Shown here piece by piece: positions 10,444-22,285 of a DNA stretch of 64,000 bases (position 1 is the first letter of the stretch; each line of letters begins with the position of its first letter). This DNA is from Novosphingobium sp. Leaf2 (GTDB taxonomy: Bacteria > Pseudomonadota > Alphaproteobacteria > Sphingomonadales > Sphingomonadaceae): positions 124,001 to 188,000 of the forward strand of contig NZ_LMJY01000020.1 of NCBI RefSeq assembly GCF_001421325.1. Direction: 5' to 3'. Made by a program: the position numbers and the translations under genes. The notes under the pieces were generated by a model, which did no database searches, was not told the DNA's origin, and saw nothing but the letters and a program-made list of their open reading frames with translations.

Positions 10444-10983
10444 ATGAAGCGCCTCCTGCCCTCGATCGCCGCCTTCGGGCTCCTCGCCATTTCCGGTACG
10501 GCTCACGCCAGCCTGCCCGTGGGTGCGAAGGCACCCGCCTTCTCGACCCAAGCGGCCAAGGGCGGCAAGACGATGCCGTTCGACTTGCGCGAAGCGCTGC
10601 GGCGCGGGCCGGTGGTGCTGTATTTCTACCCCAAGGCCTTCACGCAAGGCTGCACCCTGGAAGCACACGCCTTCGCCGAAGCCACGCCTGAATTCGCCAA
10701 GGCTGGCGCCACGGTGATCGGCATGTCGGCGGACGATCTGCCCACGCTGCAGAAATTCTCCACCGAAGCCTGCCGTGACAAGTTTGCGGTCGCGATGGCA
10801 ACGCCGCAGATCATCAAGGAATACGACGTTTCGCTGAAGAAAGCCGGTGCGCCTGCCGGCATGACCGACCGCACCAGCTACGTCATCGCCAAGGACGGAC
10901 GCATCGTGATGGTCCATTCAGACCTCGATTACCGCGATCATGTGAAGCTGGCGCTGGAAGCGGTGAACAAGCTCAAGAAGTAA
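10444..10983 (+). CDS. Peroxiredoxin (AhpC/TSA, BCP-like), exported
   Basis: A 179-residue thioredoxin-fold peroxidase. The ATG at 10444 starts a signal peptide (KRLLPSIAAFGLLAISGTAHA), so the enzyme acts in the periplasm. The peroxidatic site appears as YPKAFTQGCTLEAHAF, where the usual P-x-x-x-T/S-x-x-C motif is shifted to A-F-T-Q-G-C-T, as in BCP/PrxQ-type enzymes. It reduces hydroperoxides with thiol donors. The longer frame upstream of 10444 lacks similarity. A GC-rich hairpin (10991-11019, 8-bp stem) follows the stop. Confidence 0.88.
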   Translation: MKRLLPSIAAFGLLAISGTAHASLPVGAKAPAFSTQAAKGGKTMPFDLREALRRGPVVLYFYPKAFTQGCTLEAHAFAEATPEFAKAGATVIGMSADDLPTLQKFSTEACRDKFAVAMATPQIIKEYDVSLKKAGAPAGMTDRTSYVIAKDGRIVMVHSDLDYRDHVKLALEAVNKLKK

Positions 10984-11150
10984 ATCGGTGCACCGGCATG
11001 CCGCATGGGCGTGCCGGTGGTCGACAGGCTGATCGGTCAGGATGGATGATCTGCGTACCGCAAATCAGGCGATCTGTGTAGTGGTGGATTGAGCCTGAAG
11101 TCGATAGCGGGGCCCATACGGGCAATGTTCACGCGCTTGAAGGCAATGGC

Positions 11151-11238
11151 GGAGACGCCGGGATTCGAACCCGGGGAGCCCCCTTAAGAGCTCGACGGTT
11201 TAGCAAACCGCTGGTTTCAGCCACTCACCCACGTCTCC
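11151..11238 (-). tRNA. tRNA-Ser(GCT)
   Basis: An 88-base type II tRNA with an extra arm. The acceptor stem GGAGACG/CGTCTCC, the T-arm GGTTCGAATCC and the anticodon loop TTGCTAA (anticodon GCT) are clear on the minus strand. The CCA end is not encoded. Confidence 0.96.
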
Positions 11239-11509
11239 GGATGCGGCTTGGAGCGGTGCCTATAGCGAGAGGGTATGGGGCCGGCAAGGGGAGAAGCGCG
11301 CCGGATCGAGCGATGTGGAAAAAACATTTCCAACCGTCGCATATGGCCGCGCCCTGCCGCAAACCGGACTCCGATCGTCGCCCGTTCATTGCGCGGCAAT
11401 GCCGGGGGATTCACAGGGGACGGTAGGGTAAATATCGCGTACGGGGCGCGGAAGGGGGAGGCAGCACATGCGTCGACCCGCACTATGGCATCGGCAGGAG
11501 GGTCAAATC

Positions 11510-12325
11510 ATGCACAACCGCAAGCTGTCCAGCAGGACAAGCACCAATGCGCCATATCGCCGCGCATTGACGGCGGCGATCGCCCTCTTCGCTGCAGTTG
11601 CACCGGTGGCCCCGGCGCTCGCGCAAGTCACCACGGTGGACCCGGACGCGACGATCGACGGCGATCTCAACCGCGGTCCGGCAACCTATCCTGCCCCCAA
11701 CAACCCGGCGCCTGGCAACGGCACGCCCGTGGACGCCCCGCCGCCCGCCACCGGCTGGACGCCGCAGCCAGGCCCCGCCAGCCCGCCGCCGCCAAGCTCT
11801 GCACCGGTCGCCCCGCCGCCAACGCCTGCAGGCGACAATACCGCGACGTATCGCGAAGACGACCTGATCGGCGCGGCCGAGGGCGTCTTCGGCAAAGGCG
11901 CGAAGGGCCTGGCCGACGTGATCCGCGATCTGCTGGCCAAGCAGGGGCAGCCCAACGCCTATATCGTTGGCCGCGAAGCAGGAGGCGCGATCGCGGTGGG
12001 GCTGCGTTATGGCTCGGGTACGCTGCACCACAAGATCGAAGGCGAACGGCCCGTGTACTGGACCGGGCCTTCGATCGGCTTCGATGCCGGTGCCAATGCC
12101 AGCAGCGCCTTCGTACTGGTGTACAATCTGTACGATTCGCAGGAACTGTTCCACCGCTTCGGCGCGGGTGAGGGGCAGGCCTATCTGATAGGTGGCTTTA
12201 CCGTCAGCTACCTGCGTCGCGGCAACACCGTGCTGATCCCGGTGCGTGCCGGGGCGGGGCTGCGGTTGGGCGCAAACATCGGCTACATGAAGTTTTCGGA
12301 AAAGCAGCGCTGGCTGCCGTTCTGA
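11510..12325 (+). CDS. DUF1134 (EipA-type) envelope protein
   Basis: A 271-residue exported protein. The ATG at 11510 has an AGGAGGG ribosome site 7-13 bases upstream, and a signal peptide ends near APALAQ. Residues ~50-115 are a Pro/Ala/Gly-rich spacer. The C-terminal ~160 residues are DUF1134, ending GLRLGANIGYMKFSEKQ, which is diagnostic of this alphaproteobacterial family. In Brucella the DUF1134 protein EipA is a periplasmic factor needed for envelope integrity. That is family knowledge; the role here is inferred. It stands alone between tRNA-Ser and the aminotransferase gene. Confidence 0.88.
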   Translation: MHNRKLSSRTSTNAPYRRALTAAIALFAAVAPVAPALAQVTTVDPDATIDGDLNRGPATYPAPNNPAPGNGTPVDAPPPATGWTPQPGPASPPPPSSAPVAPPPTPAGDNTATYREDDLIGAAEGVFGKGAKGLADVIRDLLAKQGQPNAYIVGREAGGAIAVGLRYGSGTLHHKIEGERPVYWTGPSIGFDAGANASSAFVLVYNLYDSQELFHRFGAGEGQAYLIGGFTVSYLRRGNTVLIPVRAGAGLRLGANIGYMKFSEKQRWLPF

Positions 12326-12438
12326 TGATGTTACTCGCTCTATCGGCGAGGGTCAGGCGCAACAATCTTACGGTGATGGAGGGCGATGCACATTCGGCGG
12401 TTGCGCCGCGTGGCGCGCAAGGTTAAGGGCCGCGCGCC

Positions 12439-13617
12439 ATGCTCAACACCCTCACGCAACAGCCCGCCGATGCGCTTCTCGCGCTGATCAAGCTCCACAA
12501 CATCGACCCCCGGGCCGACAAGATCGACCTTGGCGTCGGCGTTTATCGCACCGGGCAGGGAGATACCCCTGTGTTCGGCGCGATCAAGGCGGCGGAGGCC
12601 AGGCTCGTCGCCGAGCAGGACTCCAAAGCCTACCTGGGCCCGGAAGGCGACATGGGCTTCGTCGAAAAGCTCATGCCTTATATCTTCGGCGCGGACAGCG
12701 CTGACCTTGGCGGCCGCATCGAAGGCATGCAGACGCCGGGCGGCACCGGCTCGTTGCGCCTGGCTCTGGCGATGGTGAAGCGCGCCGGCTACAGCCGCGT
12801 CCTCGTCGGCAAGCCCAGCTGGCCCAACCACAACCAGATCTGCGCCGATCTTGGCCTCGACGTCTTCGAATTCAATCACGCCACGCCCGACGGCCGCACC
12901 GATATGGAGGCGCTGCGCGGCGCCCTCGCAGCGGCCGGGGAGGGTGATGCGATCCTGCTCCACGGCTGCTGCCACAACCCCACCGGCATCGATTATTCCA
13001 ATGCCGAATGGGACGAGATCGCCGGTCTGCTCGGCGCTTCGAAGGTGCTGCCGATCATCGATCTGGCGTATCAGGGCCTGGGACTGGGCATGGAGGAGGA
13101 CGCTTACGGCCTGCGCCGCGTGCTGGCGCAAGTGCCCGAAGCGCTGGTGTCCTATTCGTGCGACAAGAACTTCGGCCTGTATCGCGATCGTGTAGGCGCG
13201 CTGTATGTGGTGGTGGGCGATCCGGCGGATCTTACCAAGGTCATTTCCAACGGTCACGCGCTGGCCCGCGCCAACTGGTCGCAACCGCCAGATCATGGCG
13301 CCGCCGCCGTGCGGCTCGTGCTGGAGGATGAGGCGCTCACCGCCCAGTGGCTGGACGAACTGCACCAGATGCGAGACCGTATGCGCCAAGTGCGCGCACG
13401 CCTTGGCGCGGCGGGCAAGACCGGCGGCGTCGATCTTACCCCGGTTGGCAACCAGCACGGCCTGTTCTCCATCATCCCCTTCACCGCGGAACAGGTGCAG
13501 GCGATGCGGGCCGAACACGGGATCTACTTTGCAGCATCGGGGCGCATCAACGTGGCGGGCCTGACGATGGGCAACATCGACCAGTTCCTGGCCGCTGTGG
13601 AAAGCGTCACCGCCTGA
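12439..13617 (+). CDS. Aromatic/aspartate aminotransferase (class I, PLP)
   Basis: A 392-residue fold-type I PLP enzyme of the AspC/TyrB subgroup. It shows KIDLGVGVYR near the start, QTPGGTGSLR (PLP phosphate region), HGCCHNPTGID, and the Schiff-base lysine in SYSCDKNFGLYRDRVG (about residue 240). The AspC/TyrB subgroup transfers amino groups between aspartate or aromatic amino acids and 2-oxo acids. The exact preference cannot be read. The stop is 1 base from the start of the GNAT gene, so the two are co-transcribed. Confidence 0.92.
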   Translation: MLNTLTQQPADALLALIKLHNIDPRADKIDLGVGVYRTGQGDTPVFGAIKAAEARLVAEQDSKAYLGPEGDMGFVEKLMPYIFGADSADLGGRIEGMQTPGGTGSLRLALAMVKRAGYSRVLVGKPSWPNHNQICADLGLDVFEFNHATPDGRTDMEALRGALAAAGEGDAILLHGCCHNPTGIDYSNAEWDEIAGLLGASKVLPIIDLAYQGLGLGMEEDAYGLRRVLAQVPEALVSYSCDKNFGLYRDRVGALYVVVGDPADLTKVISNGHALARANWSQPPDHGAAAVRLVLEDEALTAQWLDELHQMRDRMRQVRARLGAAGKTGGVDLTPVGNQHGLFSIIPFTAEQVQAMRAEHGIYFAASGRINVAGLTMGNIDQFLAAVESVTA

Positions 13618-13618
13618 C

Positions 13619-14170
13619 ATGGATCGTCAGCCGGTTCTCCATGGGGATCGGCTGACGCTGCGCCCGCTGCTGTCAGGTGACTGGGACGCGCTGTACGCGG
13701 TTGCCGCCGATCCGCAGATCTGGGCGGTCCACCCCGCGCACGATCGCTGGCAGGAGCCGGTATTACGCGCATTTTTCGATGAAGGTCTGGCGCACGGTGG
13801 CGCCCTGGCGATCGTGCTGCGCGAAAGCGGCGCCATCATCGGCTCCAGCCGCTATGGCGAGCCGCAGCAAGACCACCCCGACGAGATCGAGATCGGCTGG
13901 TCGTTTCTGGCGCGCCGCTTCTGGGGCGGGGGCTATAACGCGGAATTCAAGCGCCTCATGATTGGGCATGCGCTTGAGCATTACGCCAGCGTGATATTTC
14001 AGGTCGGCGAGGACAACGTGGTGTCCCGCAAGGCGATGGCGAATATCGGCGGCGCGTTGACGGACCGCACTGTCAGCCACGAACGCGGCGGGGTGATGGT
14101 GCGCCACGTGATCTACGCCATAACGCGCGAGAGTTTCGCGCATGGCCCGCTAAGCGCGCCGATGCGCTGA
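13619..14170 (+). CDS. GNAT family N-acetyltransferase (RimJ-like)
   Basis: A 183-residue acetyltransferase of the RimJ/RimL-like subgroup: LTLRPLLSGDWDALYAV at the start, IGSSRYG and EIEIGWSFLARRFWGGGYNAE (acetyl-CoA binding strand and loop), then VSRKAMANIGGAL. These enzymes acetylate protein N-termini, amines or antibiotics; the substrate is unknown. It starts 1 base after the aminotransferase stop and is probably translationally coupled to it. Confidence 0.85.
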   Translation: MDRQPVLHGDRLTLRPLLSGDWDALYAVAADPQIWAVHPAHDRWQEPVLRAFFDEGLAHGGALAIVLRESGAIIGSSRYGEPQQDHPDEIEIGWSFLARRFWGGGYNAEFKRLMIGHALEHYASVIFQVGEDNVVSRKAMANIGGALTDRTVSHERGGVMVRHVIYAITRESFAHGPLSAPMR

Positions 14171-14195
14171 AAACCGCGCCGATGCCGTTGAAAAA

Positions 14196-14270
14196 TGGTG
14201 ACCCCTACGAGAATCGAACTCGTGTTTACGCCGTGAGAGGGCGTCGTCCTAACCGCTAGACGAAGGGGCC
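14196..14270 (-). tRNA. tRNA-Glu(CTC)
   Basis: A 75-base tRNA on the minus strand with encoded CCA. It begins GGCCCCTTCGTCTAGCGG, with anticodon CTC in a seven-base loop. It lies 34 bases from a second tRNA-Glu. Confidence 0.96.
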
Positions 14271-14304
14271 ATGGGCCATTTGCGTTTCCGAAACCATCAA
14301 CCGA

Positions 14305-14379
14305 TGGTGACCCCTACGGGAATCGAACCCGTGTTTCAGCCGTGAAAGGGCCGCGTCCTAACCGCTAGACGAAGGGGCC
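14305..14379 (-). tRNA. tRNA-Glu(TTC)
   Basis: A 75-base tRNA on the minus strand with encoded CCA and anticodon TTC. It is nearly identical to the neighbouring CTC isoacceptor except in the anticodon and T stems. The pair looks like a duplicated tRNA operon, transcribed TTC first. Confidence 0.96.
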
Positions 14380-14471
14380 AAACCGGGTTGCGCCGGAGGC
14401 AGGACCGGCCCTCTAGCGGGGCCTCCAAAGACGGTCAACCCCTGCGGCGACATAAAAGTGCAGATCGCTTT

Positions 14472-16265
14472 TCAGTCGCAGAAGGCGGCGTCATCAAGGT
14501 GGAGTTCGGCGGCCGGACGGCTGCCCCAGTCATCGATCCTGGCGCGTCCGGCCAGCCACAGGCGGCGCCCTTGCGCGGCGTGCAGCAGCGCTTGGCCCAT
14601 CTCCGTCTCGCCCGAACGAAAGGCCATGGCTTTGAACCGGCCGCCATCCGGCCCGGTGACGATCAGGCGAACATGATCGGCGCCTACGATGTCCGCCTTG
14701 ACGATCCGCACCGGCCCCACCGCGATGCGCGGACCGGGCCAGCCCATGCCGTAGGGCCCGGCGCTTTCCAGCGTCTCCACCAGCGCCGGGTTCAGGCCGC
14801 CGGGTGACAGGGCCAAGTCCAGCAGCATGTGCCGTCCGGCGGATGATTGCGCCACGTCTGCCGCCAGCCGTTCGTCCAGCCACTGCGACAGGGCGTCCAG
14901 TTTGTCCGGTGCAACGGTAAGGCCTGCCGCCATTGCATGGCCACCGCCGGCGATCAGCAGCCCGGCTTCGCGCGCGGCAATGATTGCCGCGCCAAGATCC
15001 ACGCCGGCAATGGACCGCCCTGAGCCCTTGCCATTGCCCGCCTCGTCAGCGCTCATGGCGATGACCAAGGTGGGCTTGCCGGTCTTTTCCTTGATGCGCC
15101 CGGCCACGATGCCGATCACGCCGGGGTGCCACCCTTCGCCTGCAACCACAATCACCGAACGGTTGTGCTGCCGGTCAAGCTGGCTTTCGGCCACTTGCTG
15201 CACCTCCTGCTCGATGGCCCGGCGTTCATCGTTCAGGCGCGAAAGCTGCGCGGCGATAGTCTGCGCCTCGTCGGCGTCCGTCGTGGTGAGCAGCCGCACG
15301 CCCAGCGTGGATTCGCCCACGCGCCCGCCGGCGTTGATGCGTGGGCCCAAGGCAAAGCCCAGGTCGCTGCACGTAGGAGCGCGGCCAAGCCGGCTGGCGT
15401 CGATCAGCGCGGACATGCCGATGTTGTCCCGCTTGGCCATCACCTTCAGGCCCTGCGCCACGAGTGCCCGGTTGAGGCCATGCAACGCGGCGACGTCGGC
15501 CACAGTGCCCAGCGCCACCAGATCGAGCAGGCCGAACAGATCGGGCTCCCGCCGGGTTTCGAAATAGCCACGCAGCCGCAGCGTGCGCACGGTGGCGACG
15601 GCGAGCAGGAACGCCACGCCCACGGCGGCCAGATGGCCGTGCGCGGCGCCCAGCGCGTCCTCGTCCAGCCGGTTGGGGTTCACCAGCGCAACCGCGCGGG
15701 GCAGCTGGGGCGAACACTTGTGGTGATCGACCACGATGACATCGACGCCGGCCTGGTGCGCCATCTCCAGCGCTTCGTGCGCCATGGCCCCGCAGTCCAC
15801 GGTGACGACAAGGCTGGACCCTTCGCCTGCGATCCGCACTAGCGCTTCGCCGCTGGGGCCGTAGCCTTCCAGCAGGCGGTCCGGAATGTAGTAGCGGGCA
15901 TCGTGGCCCAACTGGCGCAGCAGCAGGATCAGCAGCGCGGCGCTGGTGGCGCCATCGACGTCGTAATCACCATAGACGGTCACGCTCTCGCCTGTCAGCA
16001 CCGCCTGGGCGATGCGCTCTGCCGCCACGTCCATGTCCTGAAACACGGACGGGTCCGGAAGGAACGCGCGCAGCGAGGGGTTTCGGTGACGCTCCAGATC
16101 GGCGCGCGGCACGCCGCGAGACAGCAGGAGTTGGGTGACGATATCGTCTTCAAGGCCAGCCGGACCATCGCTGAGGTCCATGTTGCCGCCGCGCCATTGC
16201 CAGGCCTTGCCAGACAGCGAACGGTCGATCCCGAAAACGCAGGCGGATCGTGATTCCATAGTCAT
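14472..16265 (-). CDS. recJ: Single-stranded-DNA-specific exonuclease RecJ
   Basis: A 597-residue DHH-superfamily nuclease. Motifs in order: VYGDYDVDGATSAALL (motif I), a later TVDCGAMAHE, VIVVDHHKCS (DHH motif), GTVADVAAL, then the DHHA1 domain with GWHPGVIGIVAGRI and GGGHAMAAGL. RecJ degrades single-stranded DNA 5'-3' in recombination and mismatch repair. The frame is open far upstream to 16643, but that part overlaps the divergent gene at 16374 and has no similarity. I start at the ATG at 16265 (MTMESRSACVFG); 16259 is equally possible. Confidence 0.95.
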   Translation of the reverse strand: MTMESRSACVFGIDRSLSGKAWQWRGGNMDLSDGPAGLEDDIVTQLLLSRGVPRADLERHRNPSLRAFLPDPSVFQDMDVAAERIAQAVLTGESVTVYGDYDVDGATSAALLILLLRQLGHDARYYIPDRLLEGYGPSGEALVRIAGEGSSLVVTVDCGAMAHEALEMAHQAGVDVIVVDHHKCSPQLPRAVALVNPNRLDEDALGAAHGHLAAVGVAFLLAVATVRTLRLRGYFETRREPDLFGLLDLVALGTVADVAALHGLNRALVAQGLKVMAKRDNIGMSALIDASRLGRAPTCSDLGFALGPRINAGGRVGESTLGVRLLTTTDADEAQTIAAQLSRLNDERRAIEQEVQQVAESQLDRQHNRSVIVVAGEGWHPGVIGIVAGRIKEKTGKPTLVIAMSADEAGNGKGSGRSIAGVDLGAAIIAAREAGLLIAGGGHAMAAGLTVAPDKLDALSQWLDERLAADVAQSSAGRHMLLDLALSPGGLNPALVETLESAGPYGMGWPGPRIAVGPVRIVKADIVGADHVRLIVTGPDGGRFKAMAFRSGETEMGQALLHAAQGRRLWLAGRARIDDWGSRPAAELHLDDAAFCD

Positions 16266-16373
16266 TGGCGTTAGCCTACCTGTCACCATGCGCAAAGGGC
16301 CGATGCGGGTGTTTCCAGCGTGGCGGTTGCAGCTATGGTGTGGGCCGAGACGATTCTCATTCTGGAGTGACCT

Positions 16374-17126
16374 TTGCAGCCCGATCCCAGCCTTTCGCTG
16401 CTGTTCGCCCCCGGAACGCGCCCCACTGCGGACCGGATGGCTGCGCTCATCGAGGCCGCAGCGCGCGACGGGCTGGCGGCACGGGTGAGCCATTGCCCGC
16501 CCGCCGAGCAGGGATGGCTGGAAGTTCTCGCGAGCGGCCTGACGTTCGATGTGCGAGGGCTTGCGCCAGCGAAATCTGCCCCGACACCCGCGATCCAGGA
16601 CAGCTTCGGCTTCGACGATGACCGCCCTACCGCCACCGATCATGAAGCGCTGACGCTATTGCCCGCCAGCCATATCCTCGCAGGCGCAGCGCAAATGCCG
16701 GTGGTGCGCACGATGATGGGGCTCGCGGCGAACCTTGCCCTCCATCTGCCTGTGCGCGCCGTTGCCTGGGGGCCAGCGCAGACAGTGATGGAGCCGCGCT
16801 ATTTTTCGCGTGCGGTGATGAACTGGCTGGCGGGCGGTCCGTTTCCCGCCCACGGCCTTGTCGCCCTGCAACCAAGGGCGGATGGCACAATCGTCAGCCG
16901 TGGCCTGGTCTTCTTCACCGGTCAGGAAATGCAGATGGAAGCCAAGACCGGCGAAAGCCCTGCCGAGGCGCAAAGCCATGCGGCGTTCGCGATCGATGGG
17001 CTCATCCGGCATGGCGCGATCGACGAGCCGGTGCGGCTGGCTCAAGGGCCGTCTGCTTTGATCGCCGAACCTTCGAAAGTCGGCAAGCTGGTGCTGGTCT
17101 GGCGCGAAGCGACGCACGCGCTGTAA
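16374..17126 (+). CDS. DUF4261-like protein
   Basis: A 250-residue soluble protein starting at a TTG that has a good GGAGTGA site before it. The C-terminal two thirds show the pattern of DUF4261-type proteins: VAWGPAQTVMEPRYF, LVALQPRADGTIVSRGLVFFTG, QEMQMEA. No catalytic motif is visible and the function is unknown. It is divergent from recJ (108 bases between starts) and lies upstream of the ccrM regulatory region. Confidence 0.65.
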   Translation: MQPDPSLSLLFAPGTRPTADRMAALIEAAARDGLAARVSHCPPAEQGWLEVLASGLTFDVRGLAPAKSAPTPAIQDSFGFDDDRPTATDHEALTLLPASHILAGAAQMPVVRTMMGLAANLALHLPVRAVAWGPAQTVMEPRYFSRAVMNWLAGGPFPAHGLVALQPRADGTIVSRGLVFFTGQEMQMEAKTGESPAEAQSHAAFAIDGLIRHGAIDEPVRLAQGPSALIAEPSKVGKLVLVWREATHAL

Positions 17127-17138
17127 AAAGTTACGGGC

Positions 17139-19589
<2,451 letters not shown>

Positions 19590-19619
19590 CGTCGGCGCTG
19601 GGTGAAGGGGCGGCGGCAC

Positions 19620-20378
19620 TCACGCCGCATACCCGCCATCGCTGACCAGCACGGCGCCGGTGATCGTGGCCGCCGCATCGGACAGCAGGAAGCTGATTTG
19701 GGCCGCCACTTCTTCTGCCGTGGCGAAACGGCCCAGCGGCGTGGCGGCGCTGCCCATCGCGGCGATGGCGGCGCTGCGGCTGCCGGCGTCTGTCGCCATA
19801 TCGGCGAACATCGGGACCGCGTCCCACATCGGCGTATCCACGCCGCCCGGCGCGATGGCGTTGACGCGGATGCCAAGCGGTGCGCCTTCCTTGGCGGCCA
19901 CTTTGGCAAGGTGGATGACCGCCGCCTTGCTGGCCCCGTAAGCGGCGGTGCCGGGTTCCGCCTTGATGCCGCTGGCCGATGCGGTGAGGACGATGGCGCC
20001 GCCGCGTTGCCGCATGGCCCGCATCGCACACCGCAACGAAAGTGCGGCCCCGTCCAGATTGGTGGACAGCACCGCGCGCCACTGTGCAAAGTCCAGATCG
20101 ACGATCGCGCCGGATGCGGTGACGCCGGCATTCAGGATCGCCAGATCCAGCCCGCCGTCCAGCGCCGCATCCACGCGGTCCCATGTGTCCGGTTCCGCAA
20201 CGTCGCCAGCAATGCAGGTGGTGGGGCATCGGACGCCCAGCGCTTCCATGGCGCCGTGGTTGCGATCCACCAGGATCAGGCGAGCGGCGCCTTCTTCAGA
20301 GAGCAGCCGCGCGCATGCAGCGCCGATGCCCGATGCCGCGCCGGTGATAAGCGCAGTCTTGCCGATGAATGATGGCAT
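19620..20378 (-). CDS. Short-chain dehydrogenase/reductase
   Basis: A 252-residue classical SDR. It has the NAD(P) glycine motif TGAASGIG (about residues 12-19), D-x-N cofactor region LVDRN (acid after beta2, suggesting NAD+), LAILNAG, catalytic YGASKAA (Tyr/Lys, about residues 148-154) with a preceding Ser in TASASGI, and a C-terminal TGAVLVSDGGYAA. The substrate is unknown. The ATG at 20378 has GGAAGAA upstream. It converges with folP. Confidence 0.9.
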   Translation of the reverse strand: MPSFIGKTALITGAASGIGAACARLLSEEGAARLILVDRNHGAMEALGVRCPTTCIAGDVAEPDTWDRVDAALDGGLDLAILNAGVTASGAIVDLDFAQWRAVLSTNLDGAALSLRCAMRAMRQRGGAIVLTASASGIKAEPGTAAYGASKAAVIHLAKVAAKEGAPLGIRVNAIAPGGVDTPMWDAVPMFADMATDAGSRSAAIAAMGSAATPLGRFATAEEVAAQISFLLSDAAATITGAVLVSDGGYAA

Positions 20379-20510
20379 GATGAATTCTTCCAATACGTTC
20401 GGTCCCTGCGGCCATCTAAAGCCGCTAATCGTGTGCAAACGCTCCGCCGGGGCGGTGTTACTGGACCAAGTGGAAGAACTCCGTTGCTGGTGGGGAGGAG
20501 TATCGCGCTC

Positions 20511-21932
20511 TCATGCCGCGTTGTCGATCCCCAGTTCCGACAACTTGCGGTACAGCGTGGACCGGCCTATCCCCAGCCTGCGCGCCACCTCGGTCATCCG
20601 CCCGCGATACAGGCCGATCGCCAGCCGGATCACGTCCGCCTCGATGTCCTCCAGCGGTCGCAAGTGGCCATCCGGGGTATAGAGCATGACGCCCGAACTT
20701 TCCTGCATGGGGTTCGACGCTGTGGACGGACCTGTTCCCAGGATGTTGAGAAGCTGTGGAAAATCGTCTGACGTCAGCGCATCGCCATCGCAGAACACCG
20801 CGGCGCGAAACAGCACGGCCTGCAACTGGCGCACGTTGCCCGGCCAGTCGTAGGCGGCCAGAAGCGACAACGCGCCGTCGGTTATGCCCAACTCGCGCAG
20901 GCCCGGCTGTTCGCCGATGCGCGCCAGGAAAAACCGGGTGAGGGCGGGAATGTCGCCGGTGCGCTCGCGCAGGCGCGGGAGATAGACTTTGGTGGGGGAA
21001 ATGGCCGCGAGCAGTTCGGGCATAAAATGGCCCTGATCGGCAAGGTCCGCCAGCGGCAGGTTGCTGGCCGCGATCAGACGCACATCGACGCGGAAGGAAT
21101 GGCGCGCCCCGATAGGGCGGCAATCGCCCTTGCGCACCGCTTCCAGCAGCCGTTCCTGCACGGGCAAGGGCAGGCGGTCGATCTCGTCCAGCGCCAGGGT
21201 TGCCCCGTCGCAGTGTTGCAGGGCACCGATCTGCCGGTCGAACGCGCCGGGAAAAGCGCCTTTCTCATGCCCGAACAGCGCGGATTCGATGGAGTTGGCG
21301 GGCACCCCGCCGATGTTGATGATCCGCAGCGGCAGGCGCGAGCGGGGCGAGGCGGCGTGCATCGCCCGGATCAGCATTTCCTTGCCCGTGCCGCTTTCGC
21401 CCTCGATCAGCACCGGCGAATGGCCGCGCGCGGCTTTTGCGGCCACGGCCAGAGCCTTGCGGAAGTTCGGCGATGCCCCGATCATCGATTCGAAGTCCGG
21501 GTTGGACGGCATTTTCTCGGTCAGCGGGGCAAGCTCGTCCCGCGGGGCTTCCAGCGTGGTGGCGGACCGCAGGGCCTCCATCAGCCGGTCCGGCGCGACA
21601 GGCTTGACCAGATAATCGGTCGCGCCGGCGCGCATCGCCTCTACGGCCAGCAAGGGCGAAGTGCTAGCGGTCAGCATCAGGATCGGCAAAGCGGGGCGGC
21701 GCACTTTGAGTTCGGCAATCAGTGCGCAGGCGTCGTCGCCGGGCACCCACTGGTCCAGCACAATGGCGGAAAGCTGCATGCCCTGCCGGGTGCCCAGCGT
21801 CGCGATAGCGGTTTCGGCGTCGCGTACGATCAGCGTGCGCCACCCTTCGCGGGAGGCGAGGGCCGAGATGAGCCGGCTTTGCGCCGGTTCATCGTCGATG
21901 AGCATGAGAAGGCGCTGATCAAGTTCCGCCAT
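20511..21932 (-). CDS. NtrC-type response regulator with altered GAFTGA loop
   Basis: A 473-residue protein with receiver domain (LMLIDDEPAQ; phospho-acceptor D in IVLDQWVPG; LVKPV), AAA+ domain (Walker A GESGTGKE, Walker B LALDEIDRLP, arginine-finger region) and Fis-type helix-turn-helix (MTEVARRLGIGRSTLYRKL). These activate sigma54 promoters by ATP-driven remodelling. The sigma54-contacting loop, normally GAFTGA, reads GAFPGA here. Either sigma54 contact is altered or the protein acts in another way. No histidine kinase gene is adjacent. The ATG at 21932 is taken because the receiver domain starts just after it; the ribosome site is weak. Confidence 0.88.
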   Translation of the reverse strand: MAELDQRLLMLIDDEPAQSRLISALASREGWRTLIVRDAETAIATLGTRQGMQLSAIVLDQWVPGDDACALIAELKVRRPALPILMLTASTSPLLAVEAMRAGATDYLVKPVAPDRLMEALRSATTLEAPRDELAPLTEKMPSNPDFESMIGASPNFRKALAVAAKAARGHSPVLIEGESGTGKEMLIRAMHAASPRSRLPLRIINIGGVPANSIESALFGHEKGAFPGAFDRQIGALQHCDGATLALDEIDRLPLPVQERLLEAVRKGDCRPIGARHSFRVDVRLIAASNLPLADLADQGHFMPELLAAISPTKVYLPRLRERTGDIPALTRFFLARIGEQPGLRELGITDGALSLLAAYDWPGNVRQLQAVLFRAAVFCDGDALTSDDFPQLLNILGTGPSTASNPMQESSGVMLYTPDGHLRPLEDIEADVIRLAIGLYRGRMTEVARRLGIGRSTLYRKLSELGIDNAA

Positions 21933-22131
21933 GTGTCGTTGCTTTGTCAGGCCTTGCTGTGAAGTTCGCAAGGGGAGTCTTTAGGGCAAAGCGGTAAAGA
22001 CCGCATTAAGCCTGCCCTTGCGGTGAAGCGTGGAAATGCAGCAGCGCATTTGATGCGCTTGGGCACTTGAGAGGAAACAGTCGGGAGGCTAAGACCGTGC
22101 TCAAATTCAACGACACCGGGGAAAATGGATC

Positions 22132-22257
22132 ATGGCTTCAGGCAAAGACATCAAGGTCGCCACCGAAACGTATAACGGCTTCATCAAGGCCGCTACCTGG
22201 GGCACGATCGCCTGTTTCGTGATCGCGGCAGGGGTCGTCGCCCTCATCGCGTCCTGA
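22132..22257 (+). CDS. aa3-type cytochrome c oxidase subunit IV
   Basis: A 41-residue single-pass membrane microprotein: a polar start MASGKDIKVATETYNGFIK, then one helix (ATWGTIACFVIAAGVVALIA). This matches the small subunit IV of alphaproteobacterial aa3 cytochrome oxidases, where a T-Y-x-G-F motif precedes the helix. It would sit in the inner membrane against the oxidase core, whose genes are not in this window. Confidence 0.85.
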   Translation: MASGKDIKVATETYNGFIKAATWGTIACFVIAAGVVALIAS

Positions 22258-22285
22258 TGTCTTTACGGTTCGCGGACGCCGCTGC

